From assembly GCF_016862515.1 (NCBI RefSeq), contig NZ_BONC01000053.1, positions 1 through 55,009 of the forward strand: a stretch of 55,009 nucleotides of DNA, written 5' to 3'. This DNA comes from Asanoa iriomotensis. GTDB taxonomy: Bacteria; Actinomycetota; Actinomycetes; Mycobacteriales; Micromonosporaceae. This document shows positions 19,301-26,921 of the stretch, in pieces (the stretch's first letter is position 1; every line of letters begins with the position of its first letter). The notes beneath the pieces are model-generated. The model was not told the origin of the DNA and searched no databases. It saw nothing but the letters and a program-made list of their open reading frames with translations. Both the position numbers and the translations under genes were made by a program.

Positions 19301-20280
19301 TCCGCCGCCCTCCGCATGAGGCGTTCGCCCCGTTCGGCGGCCGCGTCGGCGTCGTGGGCCAGGTCGTCGGCGCTCTCCGGGCGCGGCACGCAGAGCCAGA
19401 TGGCGCGGTGTCGGACCTCGACGCGCAGGACGCGGCCGGCGGGAATCACGTCGCCGTCCATCTGCCGGGGCTGCGGTCGGTTGCTGGTGACCTGGATGCG
19501 GTGGGCGCGGTAGGTCTCCATCCGCGGGACCCGCCGTCGCCCGCCCAGGACGCCGCCGATCAGCACGGCCCAGTGCCCGAGGGTACGGGGGGTGAGGATC
19601 GCGATGTCGAGCCAACCGTCGTCCGGCTCGGCCTCCTTGAACAGGCGCACGCCGCCCTGCAGGCGACCGACGTTGGCGATCAGCACGGACCGCGCCCGCC
19701 GCCGCATCGGGGGCCGGTCGTCGATGCGCACGGAGATCCGCATCGGCCGGTCACGGAGGTGCTTGAGACCACCGAAGATGTACGCGAGCCAGCCGATCCG
19801 CGCCTTGGTCGACTCGGAGGTCGAGCCGAGCATCTGCGCGTCGAACCCCATGCCGGCCATCACCGTGAACCAGCGGTCCTCGTCGCGCGACTTGACCAGC
19901 CCGAGGTCGAGCCGGCGTCGCCCACCCTCGACCGCGACGGCGATGCCCGCAGCGAGGTCGCCGGAGAGCCCGAGGTTCGCGGCGAGCAGGTTGCCGGTGC
20001 CACTGGGCAGCACGGCCAGCGCCGCCTCGGTGCCCACGAGCCCGGAGGCGCACGACATGATCGTGCCGTCGCCGCCGCACGCGAAGACGACCTCCGCGCC
20101 GGCCTCGACCGCCGCTTTGCTCTGGCCCTGCCCGGGATCTTCGCGGGTCGTCTCGTACCAGGCCGGTGCCGGCCAGCCCGCCTTCGCCAACGCCTTGTCG
20201 AGGACAGCGCGCAGCTCATCGGGGTCGTCCAGCTTGGCCGGATTCACCACGACAGCCGAACGCACCCCGGACCTGGTCAC
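19297..20280 (-). CDS. Diacylglycerol/lipid kinase-family protein
   Basis: About 327 residues with the DAGK catalytic fold. The motifs are the VVVNPAK opening, FACGGDGTIM (the GGDGT nucleotide motif), VLPSGTGNLLAANLGL and GMGFDAQML. The C-terminal half has 'PRQMDGDVIPAGRVLRVEV', the usual substrate-lobe ending. It likely phosphorylates a lipid or polyprenol at the membrane face. Several GTG starts cluster here; I chose 20280, but 20265 or an upstream start is possible. It heads a run with YihY, PAP2, EEP and APH-like genes, which pairs a lipid kinase with a lipid phosphatase. Confidence 0.88.
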   Translation of the reverse strand: MTRSGVRSAVVVNPAKLDDPDELRAVLDKALAKAGWPAPAWYETTREDPGQGQSKAAVEAGAEVVFACGGDGTIMSCASGLVGTEAALAVLPSGTGNLLAANLGLSGDLAAGIAVAVEGGRRRLDLGLVKSRDEDRWFTVMAGMGFDAQMLGSTSESTKARIGWLAYIFGGLKHLRDRPMRISVRIDDRPPMRRRARSVLIANVGRLQGGVRLFKEAEPDDGWLDIAILTPRTLGHWAVLIGGVLGGRRRVPRMETYRAHRIQVTSNRPQPRQMDGDVIPAGRVLRVEVRHRAIWLCVPRPESADDLAHDADAAAERGERLMRRAAE

Positions 20281-20458
20281 CCCCACGCAGGAAAGTGTGC
20301 AGGACCGCAACGATTTCGGCGACCCAGGCAACCCGGACGGTCCCCGTGGGTCGGGCGGGCCGCGGCCGCCAAACGTCCGGTCGAACGTCCTGTTGTCTGT
20401 TGATCACGACGCCTAGATTCGGCCGAGACATTCCGCATGTTCGATGAAACGGGGAAAC

Positions 20459-21214
20459 ATGAGACGACTTCGGGTCGCCCTGAGCGTATTCGCGGCGGCG
20501 ACGCTGGGCGCCGTCCTGAGCCTGGCCGGCGCCTCGCCCGCGCAGGCGAAGCCGAACATCTGTCCGATAACCTTCGGCGGGTCGGCGGGCAGCCACATCT
20601 GCGCTTACATCCCGACCCGGGCGCCGGCCGTGCTGGACAACATGTTCCTCGTCGGCGGGGACCACCGGGTGTACGCGAACATCCAGGTCAGCTACAACAG
20701 CTACACCGGCTGGTTCCCGGTCGGCGACGCGAATTCCCGGGCATACAGCCACGTGTGGTTCAGCGGGACAGGAGACGTTCAGACAGCACGCGTGATCGGC
20801 AGCGACGGCCGGGCATGGTCGGTCGACATCGACATGCGCGACGGCGAGGTGCTGGGACTCGGCACATGGGCCAACCCCAGCGCGGTGCCGCACTCGACCG
20901 TGACGATCCGGGGGGACTCGAGTGGCTGGCGCATGACGCCCTACGTCACGACCTCGCAGTATTTCCCGAGCGGTCAGATCGACTACTACGTCGTCGGTGC
21001 GAGCTTCCACGTCTACCGGAAGGCCTGCAACACGACCTGTGGCGGCTGGCAGGACCTGGGCGGCGTCGCGCGCAGCATGGTCTTTCCCATCTGGACGAAC
21101 TCCACGCAGGGCAAGATCGGCGTGATCGGTACGGACGGGCGGACGTACACGAAGATCTACAACAAGACCACCGGGGCGGGGTCGTGGGTCCTGGACAACG
21201 CCATCATCCTCTGA
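20459..21214 (+). CDS. Secreted protein with four beta-propeller-like repeats, function unknown
   Basis: A 251-residue protein with a signal peptide (residues 1-~31, ending ASPAQA). The mature part contains four spaced units of the form 'hGxDxRxY...W': VGGDHRVYANIQV, VIGSDGRAWSVDI, VVGASFHVYRKAC and VIGTDGRTYTKIY, the third followed by GGWQDLGGVA. This spacing is like tectonin or PLL-type beta-propeller lectin blades, though four blades is fewer than a closed propeller normally has. Two Cys pairs (CPI/HIC, KAC/TTC) suggest disulfides. The ATG at 20459 follows GGGGAAAC. I do not recognise a named family. Confidence 0.72.
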   Translation: MRRLRVALSVFAAATLGAVLSLAGASPAQAKPNICPITFGGSAGSHICAYIPTRAPAVLDNMFLVGGDHRVYANIQVSYNSYTGWFPVGDANSRAYSHVWFSGTGDVQTARVIGSDGRAWSVDIDMRDGEVLGLGTWANPSAVPHSTVTIRGDSSGWRMTPYVTTSQYFPSGQIDYYVVGASFHVYRKACNTTCGGWQDLGGVARSMVFPIWTNSTQGKIGVIGTDGRTYTKIYNKTTGAGSWVLDNAIIL

Positions 21215-21228
21215 CCGTCATCCGCGAT

Positions 21229-21234
21229 TAGGGT
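21229..21234 (+). promoter_or_regulatory. -10 element for the LanC-like gene
   Basis: TAGGGT lies six bases before the GTG at 21241, the spacing expected for a leaderless transcript. There is no Shine-Dalgarno and no clear -35. Confidence 0.4.
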
Positions 21235-21240
21235 GGCGGC

Positions 21241-22581
21241 GTGTCTGGTGCGTCGCGGTATCGCGAGTTGGGGGAGGCCGGTTGGGCCTGGGTGCTGGGC
21301 CAGGTCCGGCACGACGACGGTCCGTGGCTGCCGGAGGTGGTCGACGACGAGTCGCCGCGGCCGGCCGGGGACCGCGACTCGCTCTACGCGGGCATCGCCG
21401 GGCTGGCTCCCGTACTCGCCGAGATACGCCGCCACCGCCAACTGGACGGCGCCGAGACGGCGTTGGCCGCGGGCATCGTCGACCGGCTGGGTCGGGCGTC
21501 CGCGGTCCGCACGGACCCGTCGCTGTACGACGGCCTCGCCGGTGACGTGACCGGGTTGCGGTTGCTGACTCCCGGGCGCGAGTCGGTGGCGCTGGATCGG
21601 CTGGCCTCCCTGCGCACACCCGCGGGCTGGACACCGGCGCCGACCATCGAGGCCGAGTCCCACGGCCCGGCGGCGGACATCATCTCCGGCAGCGCCGGGG
21701 TGATGCTCGCCGCCGCCTGGGCCGGGGGCGAGTCCGCCTCCGCGATCATGACGACGGGAGGCGAGGCGCTCCTCCGGGTGGCCGAGCCGACCGAGGCCGG
21801 TCTGGACTGGCGGATGTGGCCGGGCTACCGATCGAGCAACCCCAACTTCTCGCACGGCACCGCCGGCGTGGCCTCGGCGCTGGCCGTGGCCGGCCATGCC
21901 CTGGACCGGCCGGACTTCGTCGCCGCCGCGCGGCAGGGAGCCGAGCACCTGCTGAGCATCGCCGCACTCGACGACGGCGGCTTCATCGTGGAGCACACGA
22001 TCCCGCGGTCACAGCGCGAGGTGGAGCCGGTGACGTACAACTGGTGCCACGGCCCGGCCGGCACCTCCCAGGTGTTCGCCGCCCTGTCCCGCGCGGGCGT
22101 CGAGCGGGTCGGCGCCTTCGAGGTCGACGAACTGCGCCGCCGCTGCCTTCATTCGGTCCTGACGTCGGGCCTCCCGCAACGCCTGCGCCCAGGCTTCTGG
22201 GACAACGACGGCCGCTGCTGCGGCACCGCGGGCGTAGGCGACATCCTCCTCGACGCGGCCCAGGACACCAAGGACGAGCGGCACGCGGCGCTGTTGCTAC
22301 GCGGCGCCGAAACGATGGCCGACGCCCTGGCCGAGCGCGCGATCCAGGACAGCGACGGTGCACGCTGGCGGTTCGTGGAGTACCGGCAGGACCCGCCACT
22401 GCTCCCGCCACGCACGGCCTGGATGCAGGGCGCGGCGGGAATCGCCGCGTTCCTACTGCGCTTGGCCCGCGTCCTGGACGACGGCCCGACCGCCGCGGTC
22501 GTCGACCGCCCGGACCAGTGGTGGACCCTGCCCGAGCAACTCTGCGTCACCCGCTCTCAACCCCCGCTGGCGGCTGAGTAG
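21241..22581 (+). CDS. Stand-alone LanC-like (lanthionine synthetase C family) protein
   Basis: A 446-residue protein with the alpha/alpha-barrel glycine repeats of LanC (IISGSAGVMLA, NFSHGTAGVASALA, TAWMQGAAGIAAF). The zinc site reads NWCHGPAG and then GRCCGTAGVGD. Classical LanC enzymes have Cys, then Cys-His; here the second motif is Cys-Cys (CCG), the three-Cys type known from ProcM-like synthetases. No lantibiotic dehydratase, precursor peptide, transporter or protease is next to it, so it may be a LanCL-like enzyme with another thiol-addition role. The secreted repeat protein upstream is separated by 26 bp. Cyclase activity is inference. Confidence 0.82.
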   Translation: MSGASRYRELGEAGWAWVLGQVRHDDGPWLPEVVDDESPRPAGDRDSLYAGIAGLAPVLAEIRRHRQLDGAETALAAGIVDRLGRASAVRTDPSLYDGLAGDVTGLRLLTPGRESVALDRLASLRTPAGWTPAPTIEAESHGPAADIISGSAGVMLAAAWAGGESASAIMTTGGEALLRVAEPTEAGLDWRMWPGYRSSNPNFSHGTAGVASALAVAGHALDRPDFVAAARQGAEHLLSIAALDDGGFIVEHTIPRSQREVEPVTYNWCHGPAGTSQVFAALSRAGVERVGAFEVDELRRRCLHSVLTSGLPQRLRPGFWDNDGRCCGTAGVGDILLDAAQDTKDERHAALLLRGAETMADALAERAIQDSDGARWRFVEYRQDPPLLPPRTAWMQGAAGIAAFLLRLARVLDDGPTAAVVDRPDQWWTLPEQLCVTRSQPPLAAE

Positions 22582-22665
22582 CCCGCCGAGCGGTGGTCTG
22601 CGGAGTTCGAGCCCGGGGCTCGCCGCGGTGGCCGGCCGATTCGAGGCGGCGGGGCACGCAACCCC

Positions 22666-22935
22666 CACAGGAAGCGGCCGTACACGCCTAAACGGCAGGT
22701 TCGGTCCCGCGTCACCTCGCCCGCGAGGGCAATCACGAAGCAGCCAGACACGGCTGCACGGTAGGTTCGGCCCCGCGCCACCTCGCGCCCAAGCGGGCAA
22801 TCACGAAGCAGCCGGACACGGCTACACGGCAGCTTCGACCCCGCGCCACCCCGCCCCCGCGCGCAAACCACGAAGCAGCCAGACACGCCGACACCGCAGG
22901 TTCGACCCCGCGCCACCCCGCCCGCGCGGACTAAG
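22666..22935. repeat. Four imperfect tandem repeats of about 67 bp
   Basis: Units start near 22666, 22734, 22802 and 22869. Each contains CACGAAGCAGCC, a GGCTG-type complement that can form a small hairpin, then GCAGGTTCGACCCCGC and CGCCAC. Periods of 67-68 are not multiples of three, so the array is not coding. More diverged copies, sharing AACGCGCGCACGGC (near 22951 and 23023), continue to about 23045. Confidence 0.75.
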
Positions 22936-23060
22936 CCGCGAGGTGCGGCGAAACGCGCGCACGGCAGGTCCCATCCGACGCCAACCACAGCTCCGACCGC
23001 GCTCAACCTGCCCGACACGCCGGAACGCGCGCACGGCGGTCTGACGCCAAGCTCAGGACG

Positions 23061-23167
23061 GTGCCGGTGCCGGTGCCGGTGCCAGTGCCGTGGCCGGGGG
23101 CGTGGCCGTGTCCGTGTCCGTGGCCGTGTCCGCGAGCGTGGCCGTGTCCGCGAGCGTGGCCCTGGCC
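23061..23167. repeat. Hexanucleotide repeat block
   Basis: Five GTGCCG-like units (23061-23090) are followed after a short gap by eleven GTGGCC/GTGTCC/GCGAGC/CTGGCC units (23102-23167), including a repeated 18-bp triplet of hexamers. The minus strand would read Gly-His repeats. A slippage-prone microsatellite is the simplest view. Confidence 0.7.
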
Positions 23168-23323
23168 GCGGGCGACGCGGGTCACGGCGGGTCGCGGCGG
23201 GTCGCGGCGGACGCACACGGGTAGATCCATGCCCACGGCGGTGCGTGGGTGTGGTTCGGGGCATGGTGCGTGGTGGCTGGGCTGCCTACGATGATCACTA
23301 CTTGCTGGCGGGAAGGGGTTTCC

Positions 23324-24202
23324 GTGGGCGTGCGTGCGGTGTCGCGGACCCGGTCGTTCGGTGTGGTGGTTGGGTCCTACCTGCTCGCGCTCACCGTGGC
23401 CTATGCGGTTGTGGTGCTGGCGCCTCCTTCCTGGCATCCCTTGGTCACCGCGTTCGTCGCCGATCTGGTCGCCACGTTTTTGATCTTCGCGTTGTCGATG
23501 GTGGTCGACAACGCGAGCCTGTACGACCCCTACTGGAGCGTCGCCCCGCCCCTCGTGGCCGGCTGGTGGGTGGTCGTCGCCGACGGCGGCGATCGTGTGC
23601 GGCAGGTCGTCGTGCTCCTGCTGATCACCGTGTGGGCGGTGCGGCTGACCGGCAACTGGGCCTACGGCTGGGGCGGGCTGCACCAGGTCGACTGGCGCTA
23701 CACGCACCTGCGCGCCACCCGAGGGCGGGTGCCTTGGTGGTTGGTCAACCTCGGCGGCATCCAGCTCATGCCGACGCTCGTCGTCTTTCTCGGGCTGCTC
23801 TCCGTCTGGCCCGCGCTTGCCGGATCACGTCCTTTCGGTGTGCTCGACGTGGTCGCCACGGCGGTGACCGCGGGCGCGATCGCGCTCGAGGCCGTGGCTG
23901 ATCTGCAGTTGCACCGCTTCGCGGCCGCGGTGGGCAACCGCGGCCGCATCATGGCGACCGGGGTCTGGCGGCGCACGCGCCACCCGAACTACCTCGGTGA
24001 GATCGCGTTCTGGTGGGGGTTGTGGCTCTTCGGGGTCGCCGCCGCGCCCTCGTGGTGGTGGACCTTGGTCGGGCCCGTGGGCATGGTCGTGCTCTTCAAG
24101 GCCGCGAGCATCCCGCTGATGGACCGTCGGTCGCTGGACCGCCGCAGCGGCTATGCCGACCACATGCGCGAGGTGCCCGCGCTGCTTCCCCGCCTGCGCT
24201 GA
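23324..24202 (+). CDS. DUF1295-family membrane protein (steroid 5-alpha-reductase-like)
   Basis: A 292-residue integral membrane protein with about seven hydrophobic segments. The conserved DUF1295 features are 'NASLYDPYWSVAPP' near residue 60, 'WRYTHLRATRGRVPWWLVN', and the C-terminal 'TRHPNYLGEIAFWWGLWLFG' motif shared with isoprenylcysteine methyltransferase and 5-alpha-reductase-like enzymes. The GTG at 23324 has GGAAGGGG at good distance; upstream in-frame starts lack one. The substrate is unknown; the fold suggests a NAD(P)H-dependent or methyl-transferring lipid enzyme. Confidence 0.87.
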   Translation: MGVRAVSRTRSFGVVVGSYLLALTVAYAVVVLAPPSWHPLVTAFVADLVATFLIFALSMVVDNASLYDPYWSVAPPLVAGWWVVVADGGDRVRQVVVLLLITVWAVRLTGNWAYGWGGLHQVDWRYTHLRATRGRVPWWLVNLGGIQLMPTLVVFLGLLSVWPALAGSRPFGVLDVVATAVTAGAIALEAVADLQLHRFAAAVGNRGRIMATGVWRRTRHPNYLGEIAFWWGLWLFGVAAAPSWWWTLVGPVGMVVLFKAASIPLMDRRSLDRRSGYADHMREVPALLPRLR

Positions 24203-24361
24203 CCGCGTCGCCGTCGCCACGTCACATCACCGAGCCGAACCGAACGAACGCTGCTGCTGCTGAGGGCCATCGCCCCACGGACCGCCGTCGCCACCCCGGG
24301 TGGCCATCTCCACATCCATGCACGCAGATTAGAACGTACGTACGACAATTTTAGGCGGTCA

Positions 24362-24413
24362 TTGACATGCAGCCGAAGGGCTGCCTATGGTGAAAAGGCA
24401 GCCGAACGGCTGC
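24362..24413 (+). promoter_or_regulatory. Promoter with nested palindromic operator of the ArsR-SRPBCC gene
   Basis: TTGACA (24362-24367) and TATGGT (24386-24391) are 18 bp apart. One palindrome, GCAGCCGAAGGGCTGC (24369-24384), fills the spacer. A second, GCAGCCGAACGGCTGC (24398-24413), covers the expected transcription start. The two sites are inverted copies of each other, giving a larger dyad. Autorepression by the downstream ArsR-type protein is the obvious reading. Confidence 0.8.
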
Positions 24414-24420
24414 ATGTGAG

Positions 24421-25215
24421 GTGAAGCCGGTGGACCTCGTGTTCAAGGCGTTGGCCGACCCGAGCCGGCGCCAACTGCTCGACACGCTGAACGCGCGCAA
24501 CGGCCAGACGCTGCGCGAGCTCTGCGCCGGGCTCGACATGGCACGCCAGTCGGTCAGCAAGCACCTCGCCGTGCTCGAGGCCGCCGAGCTCGTCACGACG
24601 GTCCGGCGCGGCCGGGAGAAGCTGCACTACCTCAACGCCGCGCCGGTCAACGCGATCGCCGACCGATGGATCAACCGGTACGACCGCGGCCGCGCACAGA
24701 CCCTCGCCGACCTCAAGACCGCATTGGAGCAGACGCCGATGAGCGCACAGGAGTTCGTCTACACGACCTACATCAACACCACGCCCGAACGGCTCTGGCA
24801 GGCGCTGACCGACCCGGCCTTCACGAAGCGCTACTGGGGCACGGAGTTCGAGACGGACTGGTCCCCCGGCTCGCCGATGGTGTGGGTCTCCGACGGCACG
24901 CGGATCGCCGACGCCGAGCAGGTGGTCGTGGAGTCCGATCCCTACCGGCGGCTTTCCTACACCTGGCACACCTTCACCGACGAGTGGGCGAAGACCTACG
25001 ACATCACCGAAGCCGACCGGGCCACCTTCGCCGCCGAGCCACGGTCCACAGTGAACTTCGAGCTCGAGCCGGCCGGCACGGCGGTCAAGCTGACCGTGAT
25101 CCACACCGGGTTCGCGCCTGGCAGCGCCGTCCTCAAGAGCATCAACGACGGCTGGCCGCAGATCATCGCCAGCCTCAAGACGCTCCTGGAGACCGGCACG
25201 CTCCCCGAGCAGTGA
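24421..25215 (+). CDS. ArsR-type HTH regulator fused to an SRPBCC (AHSA1-like) domain
   Basis: A 264-residue fusion. Residues 1-~95 form an ArsR-like winged helix (VFKALADPSRRQLLDTL, then recognition helix ARQSVSKHLAVLE). Residues ~112-258 form an AHSA1/SRPBCC ligand-binding fold beginning EFVYTTYINTTPERLWQALT and ending with a C-terminal amphipathic helix. Such fusions are one-component regulators in which the START-like domain may sense a hydrophobic ligand. No metal-binding Cys motif is seen. The GTG at 24421 is eight bases after the downstream operator, giving a very short leader. Transport or enzyme partners are not adjacent. Confidence 0.9.
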   Translation: MKPVDLVFKALADPSRRQLLDTLNARNGQTLRELCAGLDMARQSVSKHLAVLEAAELVTTVRRGREKLHYLNAAPVNAIADRWINRYDRGRAQTLADLKTALEQTPMSAQEFVYTTYINTTPERLWQALTDPAFTKRYWGTEFETDWSPGSPMVWVSDGTRIADAEQVVVESDPYRRLSYTWHTFTDEWAKTYDITEADRATFAAEPRSTVNFELEPAGTAVKLTVIHTGFAPGSAVLKSINDGWPQIIASLKTLLETGTLPEQ

Positions 25216-25218
25216 CCG

Positions 25219-25575
25219 CTAGAGCCGCGACACCTGATAGTGGCTGATCAGCCAACCGTCCCCCACGCGGCGCGCGATCACGCTCAGGAAGACCGTCAGC
25301 ACCGGCCGGTCGACGAAGCCGAAGTCGACGCTCAGGTACCCGAGCACGACATCACCGGCCAGCCGACGCGTCTCGCGAACGTCGTAAGCGGCGGTCATGC
25401 CGATCGGCTGATCGGCGTAGTACTCGGCGACGCCCGCGGGACCGACCGTATAAGGATGCAGCCCTTGGAAGATCGCATCGTCGGTGAAGCAGGAGGCGAC
25501 CCGCTCGGGGTCGTGCGCGTCGACGGCGGACTTCCACCGGTCCAGGACGCCTCGCAGGATCTCGTGCTCGGTCAT
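25219..25575 (-). CDS. SnoaL-like / NTF2-fold protein (SgcJ/EcaC-type)
   Basis: A 118-residue small protein with the NTF2-like cone fold: the N-terminal helix ILRGVLDRWKSAVDAHDPERV, ASCFTDDAIFQG, a YYADQPIGM turn, and strands LTVFLSVIARRVGDGWLISHYQ. Members act as polyketide cyclases, isomerases or ligand-binding proteins, so the role is open. It follows the muconolactone isomerase-like gene by five bases and is probably its operon partner. The gap to the convergent ArsR-SRPBCC gene is only three bases. Confidence 0.85.
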   Translation of the reverse strand: MTEHEILRGVLDRWKSAVDAHDPERVASCFTDDAIFQGLHPYTVGPAGVAEYYADQPIGMTAAYDVRETRRLAGDVVLGYLSVDFGFVDRPVLTVFLSVIARRVGDGWLISHYQVSRL

Positions 25576-25580
25576 GCGAA

Positions 25581-25871
25581 TCAGCGGCCGGGGTCGTTCG
25601 GGTGCGGCGACAGCGGCGTGACCGCGTCCTGCCGCCACGCGCGCAGCGGCATCGAGGCGAGCACCGCCTCCAGGTCCGCAGCGTCGGCGGCGCTGAACAA
25701 CCCCCATGTGCGCCACTGGCCGGGCGCCAACGGCGGCCGCCACAACCGCAGCAGACTGCCCTGCGCCGCGAGTTCCGCGGACCGTGCGGCCTCGCGCTTA
25801 CGCATGTCGGCGACCTCGTCGTCCGAGGTCCCGTCGGGCACGGTGGTCACCATGTCGACCAGAAATTCCAC
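25581..25871 (-). CDS. Muconolactone delta-isomerase-like protein
   Basis: A ~96-residue ferredoxin-like fold protein of the muconolactone isomerase family: VEFLVDMVTTVPDGTSDDEV, then REAARSAELAAQGSLLRLWRPP and 'LASMPLRAWRQDAVTPLSPHPND'. The family start matches the GTG at 25871; a TTG at 25892 is possible and would fall inside the palindrome. No other beta-ketoadipate pathway gene is nearby, so catechol catabolism should not be assumed. Its promoter region is shared with the divergent HTH gene. Confidence 0.82.
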   Translation of the reverse strand: MEFLVDMVTTVPDGTSDDEVADMRKREAARSAELAAQGSLLRLWRPPLAPGQWRTWGLFSAADAADLEAVLASMPLRAWRQDAVTPLSPHPNDPGR

Positions 25872-25887
25872 CTCTCGACGGTACGTC

Positions 25888-25932
25888 GTCAACCACAGTT
25901 GACAAGAGCGCGCCTGTCAACGTAGATTGACA
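25888..25932. promoter_or_regulatory. Divergent promoter region with two GTCAA/TTGAC palindromes
   Basis: On the plus strand TTGACA (25899-25904) and TAGATT (25923-25928) are 18 bp apart, with the ATG at 25935 at the expected +1, so the HTH mRNA looks leaderless. Two dyads overlap these elements: GTCAAC-CACA-GTTGAC (25888-25903) and TGTCAA-CGTAGA-TTGACA (25915-25932). The minus strand has TTGACA (25915-25920) for the divergent gene. Confidence 0.65.
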
Positions 25933-25934
25933 TC

Positions 25935-26171
25935 ATGACTCAGGCAGTGGACCTCGCCGCGGCCGCCAGCAGCACCGACCCCAAGGTCGGGCTGCGCGCG
26001 GTGTTGGCCCTGCGCCGTCTCCTGGAGAGCCTGGAGACGGTGCAGGTCGACAACGCGCGGGCGCAGGGCTGGTCGTGGCAGGACATCGCCGCCGCGCTCG
26101 AGGTGAGCCGGCAGGCGGTACACAAGAAGCACGCCGGGCGTCCGGTCGTGCGACCGTCACAGGAGGCGTGA
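25935..26171 (+). CDS. Small HTH DNA-binding protein partnered with a Clp-N protein
   Basis: A 78-residue protein: a helical N-terminus with VGLRAVLALRRLLESLETVQ, then an HTH of about GWSWQDIAAALEVSRQAVHKKH (residues ~45-66) and a short basic tail. It is too small for an effector domain, so its activity may be controlled by a partner. The stop overlaps the ATG of the Clp-N gene as TGATG, so the two are made together. I infer that it binds the adjacent GTCAA/TTGAC palindromes and represses its own operon and possibly the divergent one. Confidence 0.85.
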   Translation: MTQAVDLAAAASSTDPKVGLRAVLALRRLLESLETVQVDNARAQGWSWQDIAAALEVSRQAVHKKHAGRPVVRPSQEA

Positions 26172-26776
26172 TGTTCGAGCGGTTCACCGACCGGGCGCGA
26201 TCGGTCGTCAAGGGCGCCGTGGCCGAGTCGCGCGCGCTGCACCACGACAAGGTCGGCACCGAGCATCTGCTCCTCGCGATGCTCGACGACGAGCGCGAAA
26301 GCGGTGGTGGCGTCGCCGGCCGGGTGTTGCGCGGCGCGGGCGTCACCGCCGACGACATCCGCGCGCGGATCGAGTCGCACGTCGGCCAGGGCCCACGGGC
26401 GCTCGGCACCGCCGACGCCGAGGCACTGCGACAGATCGGGATCGACCTGGAAGCGGTGCGCCGCAAGGTCGAGGAAGCCTTCGGCGAAGGCGCCCTCAGC
26501 CGCCCACCGGCCCGCCCGCACTCCCGCGGCCTGTTCGGCTTCCGCCGGCGCCGCTACTACACGGGCGGCCCGTTCTCGCCGCGCGCCAAGAAGGTGCTGG
26601 AGCTGTCGCTGCGCGAAGCGATCCGCCTCAAGCACAAGCACATCGGCACCGAGCACGTCCTGCTCGGCCTGCTCCGCGAGGGCGAAGGCCTCGGTGTCAT
26701 GGTCCTGACGGAATCCGGCGTCGAGGTCGAAGACCTACGCCGCAAGGTAATCGAAGAACTCCGCGCCACGGCGTAG
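26171..26776 (+). CDS. Clp N-terminal-domain protein without AAA+ module
   Basis: A 201-residue protein with two Clp_N repeats. The first has 'FERFTDRARSVVKGAVAESR' and 'KVGTEHLLLAMLDDE'; the second has FSPRAKKVLELSLREAIRLK and KHIGTEHVLLGLLREGEG. Between them is an Arg-rich segment (~118-135). No Walker motifs or ClpP-binding loop exist, so it is not an unfoldase; it may act as an adaptor or sensor of unfolded or phospho-Arg proteins. AGGAGG precedes the ATG. Translational coupling to the HTH protein suggests the pair forms one regulatory unit. Confidence 0.9.
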   Translation: MFERFTDRARSVVKGAVAESRALHHDKVGTEHLLLAMLDDERESGGGVAGRVLRGAGVTADDIRARIESHVGQGPRALGTADAEALRQIGIDLEAVRRKVEEAFGEGALSRPPARPHSRGLFGFRRRRYYTGGPFSPRAKKVLELSLREAIRLKHKHIGTEHVLLGLLREGEGLGVMVLTESGVEVEDLRRKVIEELRATA

Positions 26777-26792
26777 CGAACAAAGATCGGCA

Positions 26793-26823
26793 GGTAGGTC
26801 GGGCGATCACCGCCCGACCTACC
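26793..26823 (+). terminator. Terminator after the HTH/Clp-N operon
   Basis: Perfect 13-bp arms GGTAGGTCGGGCG and CGCCCGACCTACC surround a 5-nt loop, 16 bp after the stop codon. Confidence 0.85.
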
Positions 26824-26921
26824 CACACCTCCCGGCCGCGGGTCTGTTTCGAAGGTGTCCGGAGCGAGGCGAGCCACCGCCGTCGGCCGATCGAGGCCGG
26901 CCATGGCCGGATGAACGCCGG

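Larger units (their letters stand above)
22582..23323. other. Long non-coding spacer containing two repeat blocks
   Basis: About 740 bp between the LanC-like gene and the DUF1295 gene have no convincing gene on either strand. Open frames here are rich in Arg/Pro or Gly-His only because of base composition and repeats. The spacer holds a ~67-bp tandem repeat block followed by a hexanucleotide block. Confidence 0.7.

Noticed and set aside
22835-22910. tRNA gene suggested by GGTTCGACCCC
   Set aside because: No matching acceptor, D or anticodon arms can be drawn around it; only a T-arm-like core is present.
22666-22935. Possible CRISPR array
   Set aside because: Copies are contiguous with no unique spacers, diverge along their length, and no cas gene is near.
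23003-23707. Minus-strand Gly-His-repeat protein
   Set aside because: The repeats come from the hexanucleotide tract, the frame covers the real DUF1295 start on the other strand, and there is no good start site.
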